28,025 nt of DNA from a bacterium (GCA_004562915.1 SFQZ01000032.1:1-28025), one strand, 5' to 3'. Counted from the first letter of the stretch, positions 1-8,413 are shown. Numbers and translations are program-made. Notes: generated from the sequence alone by a model not told the origin.

Positions 1-38
1 AGTAAAGCAACATAGAAAATGTATAGAAGTTCCACTCC

Positions 39-1031
39 ATGAGAGCATTATCTCATGAAATAAGGAGATTGTCTAAACGGTGGGTTATTAAGCGCTTACT
101 ATTAAAGAGATTTCTGCAGTTGATTCCCATTTTGCTCGGAATTACATTGCTTTCCTTTATTTTGATGCAGTCTTCCTCCATGGATGCCATTGACGTGATG
201 GAACAGAATACAGGGGGAGCCATGTCAGAAGAAGAAAAGGCCGCGATCAGGGAAGAACTGGGTCTGGACAAACCGATTGCAGAACAGTATATCGTCTGGC
301 TGGGAGGTATTCTAACGGGAGATATGGGAGTATCTTATGTATCAGGACAACCGGTATTTTCTACTTTTGTATCGAAGCTCCCTGCAACGATAGCATTGAC
401 GATTACTTCTATTTTATTGACTGTGTTGATTTCAATACCTCTGGGTATTATTTCCGCTGTGAAACAGAACCGTTTTGTGGATTACATGATACGATTTTTA
501 AGTTTCATTGGTAATTCACTTCCGAATTTTTTTGTGTCATTGCTGTTGATCTACTTCTTTTCTCTGAAACTGGGATGGTTTCCGGTTATGGCAAATGCGC
601 AGGGATGGAAAAGTATCATTCTTCCCACACTGACGCTGGCTCTTGCAATGGCTTCCAAGTATACCAGACAGGTACGAGCTACCGTATTGGAAGAATTGAA
701 TAAGGATTATGTGCAGGGGGCGCGGGCAAGAGGAATTCAGGAAAATAAAATCCTGTATTTCAGTGTTCTGAAAGCCTCCATGCTGACCATCGTTACGCTG
801 TTGGCACTTTCTATCGGTTCTCTATTAGGAGGGACAGCAATTGTAGAGTCTATTTTTATGTGGGACGGCGTGGGAAAGATGGCAGTAGATGCCATTACCA
901 TGCGTGATTACCCTGTGATACAGGCTTATGTCATCTGGATGGCTGTCATCTATGTAATGGTCAACCTGATTACAGATATTATATATTGCTATCTGGATCC
1001 GAGAATCCGTATCGGTCAGGAGGAAGCCTAA
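39..1031 (+). CDS. Opp/Nik-type ABC transporter permease (NikB/DppB-like)
   Basis: Inner-membrane permease of a nickel/peptide-type ABC importer, 330 aa. A first membrane segment lies near residues 25-45 (LLQLIPILLG-like), then an extracytoplasmic stretch, then five more hydrophobic segments typical of the DppB/NikB fold. The EAA-type coupling loop is visible as YVQGARARG around residues 225-233, and the C-terminus ends in LDPRIR, a family hallmark. The ATG at 39 has only a weak GAAG upstream and gives about 20 extra basic residues before the usual start region, so the true start is uncertain. The next permease starts inside this stop codon (TAATG), so the two are translationally coupled. The promoter of this operon lies left of the window. 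Nickel as substrate is inference from the cbiMQO neighbour and the NikB-like sequence; dipeptide transport is the alternative. Confidence 0.88.
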   Translation: MRALSHEIRRLSKRWVIKRLLLKRFLQLIPILLGITLLSFILMQSSSMDAIDVMEQNTGGAMSEEEKAAIREELGLDKPIAEQYIVWLGGILTGDMGVSYVSGQPVFSTFVSKLPATIALTITSILLTVLISIPLGIISAVKQNRFVDYMIRFLSFIGNSLPNFFVSLLLIYFFSLKLGWFPVMANAQGWKSIILPTLTLALAMASKYTRQVRATVLEELNKDYVQGARARGIQENKILYFSVLKASMLTIVTLLALSIGSLLGGTAIVESIFMWDGVGKMAVDAITMRDYPVIQAYVIWMAVIYVMVNLITDIIYCYLDPRIRIGQEEA

Positions 1032-1888
1032 TGGAATCATCAAATATTACAATAAGACAACAGAAGATGAAAAAAGATTTTACAAAACAAAAGTGCATGA
1101 TATTGACTGTTCTGGTAGGAATTGTGCTATTGATGGCTATCTTTGCTGAATATATCGTACCGTATGACCCATATGCTCAGGACTTATCCAATGCACTGCA
1201 GCCACCGGGAGGGGCACATCTTCTGGGAACGGATCGCTATGGAAGAGATATGCTGTCCAGAGTAATCATGGGAGGGCAGACAACCATTTTTTCTTCTTTG
1301 CTGCTGGTAGTGATCATTATGGTGGTGGGAACCCTGATTGGAATAATCTGCGGATATAGCGGAGGGAAAATGGATACGGTTCTGATGAGAATATCTGATA
1401 TATTTCTTGCATTTCCGGGGATGGTATTTGCCATTGCCGTTGCCGGGGTTACCGGAGGCGGAGTGATCAATGCGGTGGTTGCACTGGCATGTATTTCATG
1501 GCCCAAGTTTGCCAGAATTGCAAGAAGTCAGGTAATGACACTGAAACAGTCATCCTTTGTGGCGGCAGCCAGACTGTCAGGTTCCGGTACCTGTAAAATT
1601 ATTTTTAAACATATGCTTCCTAATATCGCAGGTCCTATATTGATTACAGGAGTTCTGGATATAGGAACCATGATGATGGAGATTGCAGGACTGTCATTTT
1701 TGGGACTTGGAGCTGTTCCGCCGATTGCTGAATGGGGTTCCATGATGAGCAATGGAAGAAGTATGCTGCAGACATCTCCGTGGGTAATCCTTGCACCGGG
1801 TTTTGCCATTTTTATTACCGTTATGCTGTTTAATCTGCTGGGTGATACGGTGCGTGATGTGATGGATCCACGTAGAAATAAAAGATAA
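1031..1888 (+). CDS. Opp/Nik-type ABC transporter permease (NikC/DppC-like)
   Basis: Second permease of the first Opp/Nik-type operon, 285 aa from ATG 1031, which overlaps the TAA of the upstream permease and has GGAGGAAG just before it. An in-frame ATG at 986 lies inside the preceding gene and is less likely. The protein has an N-terminal membrane segment, the family motif LLGTDRYGRDMLSRV near residues 60-75 and five further hydrophobic segments. The coupling loop ARLSGSGTCKIIFKHMLPN sits near residues 178-196, and the end is DPRRNK-like. It would pair with the NikB-like permease to form the translocation channel. It is followed after 18 bp by the lipoprotein gene. Confidence 0.9.
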   Translation: MESSNITIRQQKMKKDFTKQKCMILTVLVGIVLLMAIFAEYIVPYDPYAQDLSNALQPPGGAHLLGTDRYGRDMLSRVIMGGQTTIFSSLLLVVIIMVVGTLIGIICGYSGGKMDTVLMRISDIFLAFPGMVFAIAVAGVTGGGVINAVVALACISWPKFARIARSQVMTLKQSSFVAAARLSGSGTCKIIFKHMLPNIAGPILITGVLDIGTMMMEIAGLSFLGLGAVPPIAEWGSMMSNGRSMLQTSPWVILAPGFAIFITVMLFNLLGDTVRDVMDPRRNKR

Positions 1889-1906
1889 AAGTAGAGGAGA
1901 AACCAA

Positions 1907-3511
1907 ATGTGTAAAAGAAGTTTATTAAGAAGAACAGGTGTTGCTTTTCTGTCTCTTTGTATGCTTACCGGACTTCTGACCGGATGTGGCAGTTCCGATA
2001 AATCGGCGGAAACAAAAACTGAGACAAAAGAAGAAAGCACAGCAACAGATGATAGTACAGAGAAAGTGTTTTATTATGGGGATACCACATTCAATGCGGA
2101 AAATGATGAATCTGATGTCAATCCACACAACGGTTATTCCGGATGGGCATGTATCCGTTATGGAATCGGTGAAACACTGTTTAAGTATTCTGACACCATG
2201 GAACTGGAACCATGGCTGGCTACCGAATTTGAACTGGCAGATGAAAATACATGGAAGATTACTCTGAGAGACAATGTGACTTTCTCCAGCGGAAGAAAAA
2301 TGGATGCAGAGGCGGTGAAAGAATGTCTGGATGATTTGATCAGTGTTCATGAACGGGCAAAGGGTGATTTGAAGATTAAAGAAATCACTGCTGATGGACA
2401 GATTCTTACCATTGTTACCGAAGAGCCGGTTCCGGCATTGCTGAACTATCTGTCAGATCCGTATGGATGTATTATTGATATGGAGGCAGGTATTACTTCA
2501 GAAGGCAATGTTTCTGCGACAGGACCTTATATTGCTACAGAAGTAAAAACGGATCAGGGGCTTACACTTGTAAAAAATGAAAATTACTGGAATGGTGAGC
2601 CAAAACTGGATACCATTTATGTAAAAACGATTTCTGATGGTGATACTATGACCATGGCGATGCAGTCCGGAGAACTGGATGGTGCATATGGACTTCCTTA
2701 CGCAAGTCTTCCATTGTTCCAGGAGGAACCATATACGATTTCATCTGTTGAAACATCCCGTTCTTTCTTTGGACAGATGAACTACGAAACACCGGCTCTG
2801 CAGGATGACAAAGTAAGAGAAGCTATCTGTATGGCTATTGATAAAGAGAGCTTTACAAAAACACTTCTTCAGGGAAATGGTACGGCGGCAGTTGGTCCGT
2901 TCCCGGCAAGCTTCACTTTTGGGGATGATTCAGTAAGTGCGCCAGAATACAATCCGGTGGGAGCAAGAAAATTACTGGAAGAAGCAGGATGGACAGATGC
3001 GGATGGTGACGGTTATGTGGATAAAGATGGAGAAAAACTGACGATTCGCTGGCTTACCTATCCAAGCCGTCAGGAACTACCTCTGCTTGCGGAATCTGTA
3101 CAGGCAACATTAAAAGATATCGGTATTGATGTACAAATCAACTGTACTGCAGATCATCTGAGCTTTATTGAAAAAGGGGAATGGGATATTTATGCAAGTG
3201 CATTTGTATGTGCACCGACCGGAGATCCGGAATACTTCTTTACCACACACTGTCTGGATGAATCCTCTAAAAACCGTGGAGGTTATCACAGTGATAAGCT
3301 TCAGGAACTGGAAGGACAGATGAAAAGTACTTTTGATGCAGAGGAAAGAGCGCAGTTGGCAACAGAGATGACGCAGACGATTCTGGATGATCATGCGTTC
3401 TTGTTTGCTTCTCATTTGAAAATGTCCATGGTATCAGGTGAGGGTGTAACCGGACTGGTGGCACATCCCTGTGATTACTATGAGATCACTGTAGATCTGG
3501 ATAAAAACTAA
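1907..3511 (+). CDS. Solute-binding lipoprotein, SBP family 5 (NikA-like)
   Basis: Extracellular binding protein of the first Opp/Nik-type transporter, 534 aa. The start has GAGGAG 9 bp upstream. A basic N-terminus, hydrophobic core and lipobox LLTGC (Cys near residue 27) mark it as a lipoprotein, followed by a Ser/Thr/Glu-rich linker. The mature part begins with an NPHNGYSGW stretch and a LEPWLATEFE motif, matching the NPH...PWLAES region of NikA/DppA-type proteins. The family length is about 500-540 aa. The gene sits between permease and ATPase genes rather than at the operon front. Substrate is inferred: nickel or a metal chelate is favoured by context, a short peptide cannot be excluded. 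Confidence 0.87.
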   Translation: MCKRSLLRRTGVAFLSLCMLTGLLTGCGSSDKSAETKTETKEESTATDDSTEKVFYYGDTTFNAENDESDVNPHNGYSGWACIRYGIGETLFKYSDTMELEPWLATEFELADENTWKITLRDNVTFSSGRKMDAEAVKECLDDLISVHERAKGDLKIKEITADGQILTIVTEEPVPALLNYLSDPYGCIIDMEAGITSEGNVSATGPYIATEVKTDQGLTLVKNENYWNGEPKLDTIYVKTISDGDTMTMAMQSGELDGAYGLPYASLPLFQEEPYTISSVETSRSFFGQMNYETPALQDDKVREAICMAIDKESFTKTLLQGNGTAAVGPFPASFTFGDDSVSAPEYNPVGARKLLEEAGWTDADGDGYVDKDGEKLTIRWLTYPSRQELPLLAESVQATLKDIGIDVQINCTADHLSFIEKGEWDIYASAFVCAPTGDPEYFFTTHCLDESSKNRGGYHSDKLQELEGQMKSTFDAEERAQLATEMTQTILDDHAFLFASHLKMSMVSGEGVTGLVAHPCDYYEITVDLDKN

Positions 3512-3529
3512 GAGAGAAAGGGAATCACT

Positions 3530-4315
3530 ATGGATCAGCCGATATTGGCAGTGGAACATCTTCAGGTATGTTATACAGGAAAACCTGTGCTGGAAGATAT
3601 TAATCTTACCATAGAACCGGGTCAGATTCTCGGTATCGTGGGGGAAAGCGGCAGCGGGAAAAGCACTTTGATCAAAGCTGCCATGGGGCTTTTGGGTAAT
3701 GACGGCGCAGTTACCAGAGGGGATATCCTCTATAAGAATCAGAATGTAACAGATCTTAAGGGGGATGAGCTTCGCAGGCTTCGGGGACCGGAGATGGGAA
3801 TGATTTTTCAGAATACAGGTGCCTCACTTTGTCCGATCCGTACGATAGAGGATCAGCTTCATGAAGCAGTGCTTCAGCATGAAAAGATATCGAAGCAGGA
3901 AATAAAAGACAGGGCTATGGATTTGTTTGAAAAAATGAAATTGCCGGATGGAGAAAGAATCCTAAAGAGTTATCCATTTGAACTGTCCGGTGGTATGAAC
4001 CAGCGAGTAGGAATCATGATGGCTATGATTCTGCGCCCCTCCCTGCTTTTTGGTGATGAACCTACAAGTGCACTGGATGTTACGGTACAGGCACAGGTAG
4101 TCCGTGAAATGATGAAAATGCGGGAACTGTTCGGGACGACCATCGCAATTGTCACCCATAACATTGGTGTGGTGGAATACATGGCAGATAAAGTGGCAGT
4201 AATGTATCAGGGAAGACTTGTGGAATATGGTGACACGAAAAAAGTGATTCATCATCCCCAGGAAGCTTATACCCGGAAACTGATCGATGCAGTGCTTCGA
4301 ATTCACAGAGGATAG
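3530..4315 (+). CDS. ABC transporter ATPase (NikD/DppD-like)
   Basis: Cytoplasmic ATPase subunit of the first Opp/Nik-type importer, 261 aa, with RBS GAGAGAAAGGG before the ATG. Walker A GESGSGKST is at residues 38-46. The Q-loop is MIFQNTGASL, the signature LSGGMNQR, Walker B LLFGDEPTSALD, and the switch histidine lies in IVTHN. The C-terminal Cys-containing oligopeptide domain (oligo_HPY) seen in longer DppD proteins is essentially missing, which is typical of the shorter NikD form. It is followed after 3 bp by its partner ATPase. Confidence 0.9.
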   Translation: MDQPILAVEHLQVCYTGKPVLEDINLTIEPGQILGIVGESGSGKSTLIKAAMGLLGNDGAVTRGDILYKNQNVTDLKGDELRRLRGPEMGMIFQNTGASLCPIRTIEDQLHEAVLQHEKISKQEIKDRAMDLFEKMKLPDGERILKSYPFELSGGMNQRVGIMMAMILRPSLLFGDEPTSALDVTVQAQVVREMMKMRELFGTTIAIVTHNIGVVEYMADKVAVMYQGRLVEYGDTKKVIHHPQEAYTRKLIDAVLRIHRG

Positions 4316-4318
4316 CGT

Positions 4319-5074
4319 ATGGAAAAAATACTTGAAGTGAAAAATCTTAAAAAAGCATTTTATAAGAATAAAACTGCTTTTACTGTGGTGAATAATATAA
4401 GTTTCCATATGAAGAAAGGCGAGTGTCTGGGACTGGTGGGTGAGAGTGGATGCGGAAAAAGTACAACGGCAAGACTGATTACCCATCTTGTCAAACCGGA
4501 TTCAGGAAGTATCTTGCTGAATGGAGAAGAAATCCTTGGCATGAAAGGGAAAAGACTGAAACAGTTTTATGCAGATGTGCAGATGGTTTTCCAGACTCCT
4601 CAGGATTCTTTTGATCCCAGATGTACCTTGGGAGACGGAATCATGGAGAGTATGATGAATCACGGTATGAAGAGGAAAGATGCAAAGCAGAAAATGCTGG
4701 AGCTTTTGAGTATGGTCGAACTTTCACAAGAGTATGCCGGCAGATATCCACATCAGGTGAGTGGAGGGCAGTGCCAGAGAGCAGCCATTGCAAGAGCCCT
4801 GGCTATCGATCCACAGATTATTATCTGTGACGAGGCAACCAGTGCACTGGATGTGACGGTACAGGCGCAGATTGTGGAGCTTCTCAGAAAACTGCAGCGG
4901 GAGATGGGGCTTTCCCTTCTTCTGATCTGTCATGATCTGGCACTGGTGCAGGAAATGTGTGACCGGGTATTGGTTATGTATCAGGGAAGCATCGTAGAAG
5001 AAGGCACTCCTGATGAAATTATAAAAAATCCACAGCAGGAATATACGAAAATACTGATTGATTCCGTATTTTAA
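4319..5074 (+). CDS. ABC transporter ATPase (NikE/DppF-like)
   Basis: Second ATPase of the first Opp/Nik-type importer, 251 aa. It starts 3 bp after the previous stop, with AGAGGA inside the end of the upstream gene. Walker A GESGCGKST is at residues 41-49, signature VSGGQ at 147-151, and Walker B ends in D171-E172 (CDEATSALD). The switch His is in LLICHD. It would form the ATPase heterodimer with the preceding gene. It is the last gene of the operon; a strong palindromic terminator begins at its stop codon. Confidence 0.9.
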   Translation: MEKILEVKNLKKAFYKNKTAFTVVNNISFHMKKGECLGLVGESGCGKSTTARLITHLVKPDSGSILLNGEEILGMKGKRLKQFYADVQMVFQTPQDSFDPRCTLGDGIMESMMNHGMKRKDAKQKMLELLSMVELSQEYAGRYPHQVSGGQCQRAAIARALAIDPQIIICDEATSALDVTVQAQIVELLRKLQREMGLSLLLICHDLALVQEMCDRVLVMYQGSIVEEGTPDEIIKNPQQEYTKILIDSVF

Positions 5075-5102
5075 AATACAAGCCCCCTGGGGGCTTGTAT
5101 TT
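5074..5102 (+). terminator. Intrinsic terminator that also forms the operator of the next promoter
   Basis: A perfect palindrome with 14-bp arms and a single central T (5088). The arms run from AAATACAAGCCCCC to GGGGGCTTGTATTT, followed by a T-rich tract (ATTTT). As RNA it would end the first Opp/Nik-type operon. The DNA of the right arm also contains the -35 hexamer TTGTAT (5095-5100) of the downstream promoter and the C/G box shared by five other promoters in the window. Dual use is inferred from the overlap. Confidence 0.75.
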
Positions 5103-5123
5103 ATTTTAAAGCTTCTGTATACT
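5083..5123 (+). promoter_or_regulatory. C/G-box promoter 1, upstream of the PfpI-like gene
   Basis: The box CCCCCTGGGGG (5083-5093, the one 11-bp variant) is followed by CTTGT. The -35 is TTGTAT at 5095-5100, the spacer 17 bp, and the -10 TATACT at 5118-5123. Predicted start of transcription is about 5130. Same architecture as the promoters at 5777, 8521, 8708, 9143 and 14453. Confidence 0.75.
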
Positions 5124-5162
5124 GACCTTATGGATTACAATAAATGTTATGGGGGATCAGAT

Positions 5163-5744
5163 ATGAATGTAAATATTCTATTGTATGATGATTTTGATAT
5201 CATGGATTTGGCTGGACTTTGTGCCGTATTTGGAAAATTGACGGGAGAATTTCACATGAACTATTATTCTATCAGCGGTGATATCGTGAACAGTATGCAG
5301 GGAGTGAAAATCTGGACAGAGCCGTTGGAGCCGGAAAAGCTTGTTGGAATCTTTGCTGTACCGGGAGGACGGGGGGCCAGAAGACTGATTCATCATGAGG
5401 AAATACTGATTGATACGTTAAAAAAATGCGTCAGCAGATCGGATGCCTGTCTTATGGTTTCCAATGCTTCCGGTATTTTTGCACAGACCGGTCTTTTATA
5501 TCATCGGAATGTTGCTACCTGCACCGGCGATGATAACTGGAAAAGAATGTTCACCGCAGCGATTTCCTGGATACCGGATGTTTCCTGGGTAGCGGACGGA
5601 AAGTTTTACTCCTGTAAAAATTCTCTCTCCGCTGTCGATATGGCACTCGGGATGGTGGCTGATTTGGTAGATGTGGATGCAGCAGAAAAAGTGGCGTCTG
5701 AGCTGGAGTACGAATGGGAACTGGATGAAAGCGGATATTATTAA
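5163..5744 (+). CDS. DJ-1/PfpI-family protein lacking the nucleophile cysteine
   Basis: A 193-aa single-domain protein of the DJ-1/PfpI glutamine-amidotransferase-like superfamily, nearest in style to the isonitrile hydratase/GlxA N-terminal subgroup. The N-terminal strand reads ILLYDDFDIMDLAG (residues 5-18), and PGGRGARRL spans residues 67-75. In the nucleophile elbow, where the family has Cys, this protein has Ser at residue 100 (VSNASGIFAQTGLL). There is no HTH domain, unlike GlxA. The start is ATG 5163 with GGGGGA 6 bp upstream; an in-frame ATG at 5130 falls at the predicted transcript start and is a less likely leaderless start. It has its own C/G-box promoter, so it is co-regulated with the metal transporters. 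No function is claimed; a non-enzymatic binding or chaperone-like role is possible. Confidence 0.8.
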   Translation: MNVNILLYDDFDIMDLAGLCAVFGKLTGEFHMNYYSISGDIVNSMQGVKIWTEPLEPEKLVGIFAVPGGRGARRLIHHEEILIDTLKKCVSRSDACLMVSNASGIFAQTGLLYHRNVATCTGDDNWKRMFTAAISWIPDVSWVADGKFYSCKNSLSAVDMALGMVADLVDVDAAEKVASELEYEWELDESGYY

Positions 5745-5776
5745 TAAAAGTCAACAAATTATATGAAAAAAAATAT

Positions 5777-5817
5777 CCCCCCAGGGGGCTTGTACAGTCC
5801 TGTTAAAGTGGTATAGT
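5777..5817 (+). promoter_or_regulatory. C/G-box promoter 2, upstream of cbiM
   Basis: The box CCCCCCAGGGGG is at 5777-5788, then CTTGT. The -35 is TTGTAC (5790-5795), the spacer 16 bp, and the -10 TATAGT (5812-5817). It leaves a leader of about 50 nt before cbiM at 5876. The left flank AATAT is shared with promoters 3 and 4. Confidence 0.75.
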
Positions 5818-5875
5818 TTAATTTATCGATATCAAATGATTAACGAATACTAAACTATATGAGGAGGGATGCTTT

Positions 5876-6250
5876 ATGCATATGGCTGATGCTTTGGTTG
5901 CTCCGGCGGTTGCAGGAACAATGTATGTATTATCTGCCGCAGCCGCAGGTTATTCAGTGAAAAAAGTACGTTTGGAGAGTGATCCGAAAAAAATTCCGGT
6001 AATGGGTATTATGGGTGCATTTGTATTTGCAACACAGATGATCAATTTTACGATTCCGGGTACAGGATCCAGCGGACATCTCTGTGGAGGTATGTTGTTG
6101 ACGGCTCTTCTTGGACCGTATGCGGGCTTTTTGACCATGATCGGTGTACTGTTGATACAATGTCTGTTATTTGCGGATGGAGGTATTCTGGCACTGGGAT
6201 GTAATATATGGAATATGGCGTTTTACGGATGCTTTCTTGGTTCTTTTTAA
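5876..6250 (+). CDS. cbiM: CbiM/NikM-like ECF transporter substrate-capture protein, N-terminal part (frameshifted)
   Basis: N-terminal 124 aa of the membrane substrate-binding component of a nickel/cobalt ECF transporter. It starts MHMADAL; the conserved N-terminal Met-His-Met supplies metal ligands in this family. It also has FVFATQMINFTIPGTGSSGH (residues about 50-69), the FADGG motif and GCNIWNM, all CbiM hallmarks. RBS GAGGAGGG lies 8 bp upstream. The frame stops at TAA 6248-6250 just after GCFLGSF, while the rest of CbiM continues without a break in the -1 frame (see 6208-6870). The run of five T at 6244-6248 is the break point. One extra T, or a -1 slip of tRNA-Phe on TTT, would give a continuous protein of about 330 aa. 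Confidence 0.85.
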   Translation: MHMADALVAPAVAGTMYVLSAAAAGYSVKKVRLESDPKKIPVMGIMGAFVFATQMINFTIPGTGSSGHLCGGMLLTALLGPYAGFLTMIGVLLIQCLLFADGGILALGCNIWNMAFYGCFLGSF

Positions 6251-6870
6251 TTTGGAAACCGATGATGAGTAAAGGAATCACAAAAGCAAAAATCGTAGCT
6301 GCATCTATTCTCGGATGTATGATTACCTTGCAGTTCGGAGCATTCAGTGTTACTTTAGAGACAATGGCTTCCGGGATTACGGCATTACCGTTTGGTACGT
6401 TTGTAGCTACTATGCAGCCGATTCATCTGGCTATTGGTTTTGTGGAAGGACTGATTACGGCAGCAGTTCTGGTATTTGTTCATGAGGCCAGACCGGAACT
6501 TCTGTATTGCAGCACAGAGGCAGAGAAAAAAGAGGGAAGATTTACATTCAAAAATACACTGGTTGTGCTTGCTGTGGTAACAGTGCTGATCGGTGGTGGC
6601 TTATCACTTGTTGCTTCTTCCAATCCGGACGGACTTGAATGGTCTATTGAAAAGATTACAGGTTCCACAGAAGTAGAATCAGACGGAGAAATTTATGAGA
6701 CTGTTGGTTCTGTTCAGGAAACAACTGCTTTGCTTCCAGACTATGCATTCAAAGGTTCCGAATCCTCTTTCGGAACAACATTTTCCGGAGTTGTAGGAAG
6801 CGTTATTGTAGTTGGTGTATGCGTTGGCGCATGCTACGCATTCAAATTCTTCAGAAAGAAAAAAGCATAA
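6208..6870 (+). CDS. cbiM: CbiM/NikM-like protein, C-terminal part plus NikN-like domain (frameshifted)
   Basis: C-terminal remainder of CbiM in the -1 frame. Homology to CbiM resumes at LIWKPMMSKGITK (from about 6247) and continues through LQFGAFSV, ALPFGTF and the hallmark MQPIHLAIGFVEG. After a hydrophilic linker comes another membrane segment (LVVLAVVTVLIGGGLSLVAS) with PDGLEWSIEK, the periplasmic motif of NikN/CbiN-like domains, and a final C-terminal membrane segment with a basic tail. The intact product would therefore be a NikMN-type fusion, which explains why there is no separate cbiN gene. No convincing RBS precedes the ATG codons at 6208 or 6265, so independent translation is doubtful. 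The stop overlaps the start of cbiQ (TAATG). Confidence 0.8.
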   Translation: MEYGVLRMLSWFFLIWKPMMSKGITKAKIVAASILGCMITLQFGAFSVTLETMASGITALPFGTFVATMQPIHLAIGFVEGLITAAVLVFVHEARPELLYCSTEAEKKEGRFTFKNTLVVLAVVTVLIGGGLSLVASSNPDGLEWSIEKITGSTEVESDGEIYETVGSVQETTALLPDYAFKGSESSFGTTFSGVVGSVIVVGVCVGACYAFKFFRKKKA

Positions 6871-7682
6871 TGAGTAAAATAAGAAATGCAATTTATGAGA
6901 TTCATCATATGGATACAATTGCATCGATGGACCAGTGGGTGAACCGAATTCACCCACTGGTTAAATTCGTTTTAACGATCGTGTATATCGCAATGGTTGT
7001 ATCTTATGATAAATATGATATCATCGGTCTTGCGGGTATGATGGTTTATCCGCTGGCGATGTTTATTCTTGCAGAGCTGTCTTTCAAAGACAGTCTGAAA
7101 AGGCTGAGAGTGGTTCTTCCGCTTGTGTGTGTGATCGGTATATTCAACCCGTTTTTTGACAGAATACCTGTACAAATCGGAGGACTGACGATCAATGTGG
7201 GGGTAATCTCCATGATCACGCTGATGATCAAAGGTGTTCTCACGGTGTTGGCATCGTATCTTCTGATTGCTACAACATCTATTGAAAAGCTGTGTTATGC
7301 GTTCCGGCTGATTCATATTCCGAAAATTCTGGTAACACAGATTCTTCTCACGTATCGATACATAACGGTCCTTCTGGAAGAAGTGAACAGGATTACACAG
7401 GCTTATGCTCTTCGGGCGCCGAATCAGAAGGGAGTTCATTTTAAAGTATGGGGATCTTTGACAGGACAATTGCTGCTTCGAAGCGTGGACAGAGCAGGTG
7501 TTGTGTACGAGAGTATGACACTGAGAGGATATAACGGCGATTTTGATTATATGGGAGCGAAAATCCGCTGGCGCTGGCAGGATATTTTATTTGCGGCAGT
7601 ATGGTTATGCATCTTCTGGGTATTTCGAAAAATACCGGTTATTATCGTGATTGGAAATCTGGTGGGAGGTTTATTCGGATGA
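6870..7682 (+). CDS. cbiQ: ECF transporter transmembrane component CbiQ/NikQ
   Basis: A 270-aa integral membrane T-component that couples the ATPase to CbiM. The start ATG 6870 overlaps the previous stop; an in-frame ATG at 6819 is inside cbiM. Conserved features are the N-terminal MDQWVNRIHPLVKF stretch (family form: R-x-HP-x-x-K), 4-5 hydrophobic segments and two Ala-Arg coupling motifs near the C-terminus: YALRAPNQKG and SMTLRGYNGDF. The stop overlaps the start of cbiO (ATGA), so translation of the three genes is coupled. Confidence 0.9.
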   Translation: MSKIRNAIYEIHHMDTIASMDQWVNRIHPLVKFVLTIVYIAMVVSYDKYDIIGLAGMMVYPLAMFILAELSFKDSLKRLRVVLPLVCVIGIFNPFFDRIPVQIGGLTINVGVISMITLMIKGVLTVLASYLLIATTSIEKLCYAFRLIHIPKILVTQILLTYRYITVLLEEVNRITQAYALRAPNQKGVHFKVWGSLTGQLLLRSVDRAGVVYESMTLRGYNGDFDYMGAKIRWRWQDILFAAVWLCIFWVFRKIPVIIVIGNLVGGLFG

Positions 7683-8413
7683 GCCATATACATATTGATG
7701 TGGAACATGTCAGTTTCGCATATGAGAAAAATAAAGAAATACTAAAGGATATATGCTTTCATGCAGGGGAGACGGATTCTATTGGTCTGGTAGGTGCAAA
7801 TGGTGTAGGAAAGTCAACATTATTAAAGCTTCTGGTAGGGCTGGATCTGGGATTTTCCGGAAGTATCCGGGTGGAAGAAGTTCCTGTACAAAAAGAGACG
7901 CTTCCACAGATTCGGGAGAAAATAGGATATGTTTTTCAGGATTCGGACAGCCAGCTTTTTATGTCCACTGCTTTTGAAGATATTGCCTTTGCACCGAGAA
8001 ACTACGGGCTTCCGGAAGCGGAAGTAGAACACAGAGTGAATGCTGCTCTGGAAATGACAGGGATTACCTACCTGAAGGACAAACAGATTTACAAAATGTC
8101 AGGTGGAGAGAAAAAACTGGTATCCATAGCGACGATTCTTTCCATGACGCCGGATATTATTCTGATGGATGAACCGTCCATTGCCCTGGATCCAAGAAAT
8201 CGCAGAAATCTGATCCGAATTCTGAATTCTTTTGAACATCTGAAAATTATCGCATCCCATGATCTGGATATGGTGTGGGATACCTGTGAGAGAACAATCC
8301 TTATGGCCGATGGAAAAATCATCTGTGACGGACCAACAAAAGAAGTCTTGAGCAATCAGGAGCTACTGGAGGCAGACGGACTGGAACTGCCGCTATTCAT
8401 GCAAAAAAGATAA
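7679..8413 (+). CDS. cbiO: ECF transporter ATPase CbiO/NikO
   Basis: A 244-aa ATPase of the nickel/cobalt ECF transporter. Start ATG 7679 has GGGAGG 10 bp upstream and overlaps the TGA of cbiQ. Walker A GANGVGKST is at residues 39-47, the Q-loop GYVFQDSDSQLF, the signature MSGGEKK, Walker B IILMDEPSIALD, and the switch His in IIASHD. The DSDSQLF stretch after the Q-loop is typical of ECF ATPases (family form D-x-x-x-Q). With a single ATPase the complex would contain a CbiO homodimer. Confidence 0.92.
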   Translation: MSHIHIDVEHVSFAYEKNKEILKDICFHAGETDSIGLVGANGVGKSTLLKLLVGLDLGFSGSIRVEEVPVQKETLPQIREKIGYVFQDSDSQLFMSTAFEDIAFAPRNYGLPEAEVEHRVNAALEMTGITYLKDKQIYKMSGGEKKLVSIATILSMTPDIILMDEPSIALDPRNRRNLIRILNSFEHLKIIASHDLDMVWDTCERTILMADGKIICDGPTKEVLSNQELLEADGLELPLFMQKR

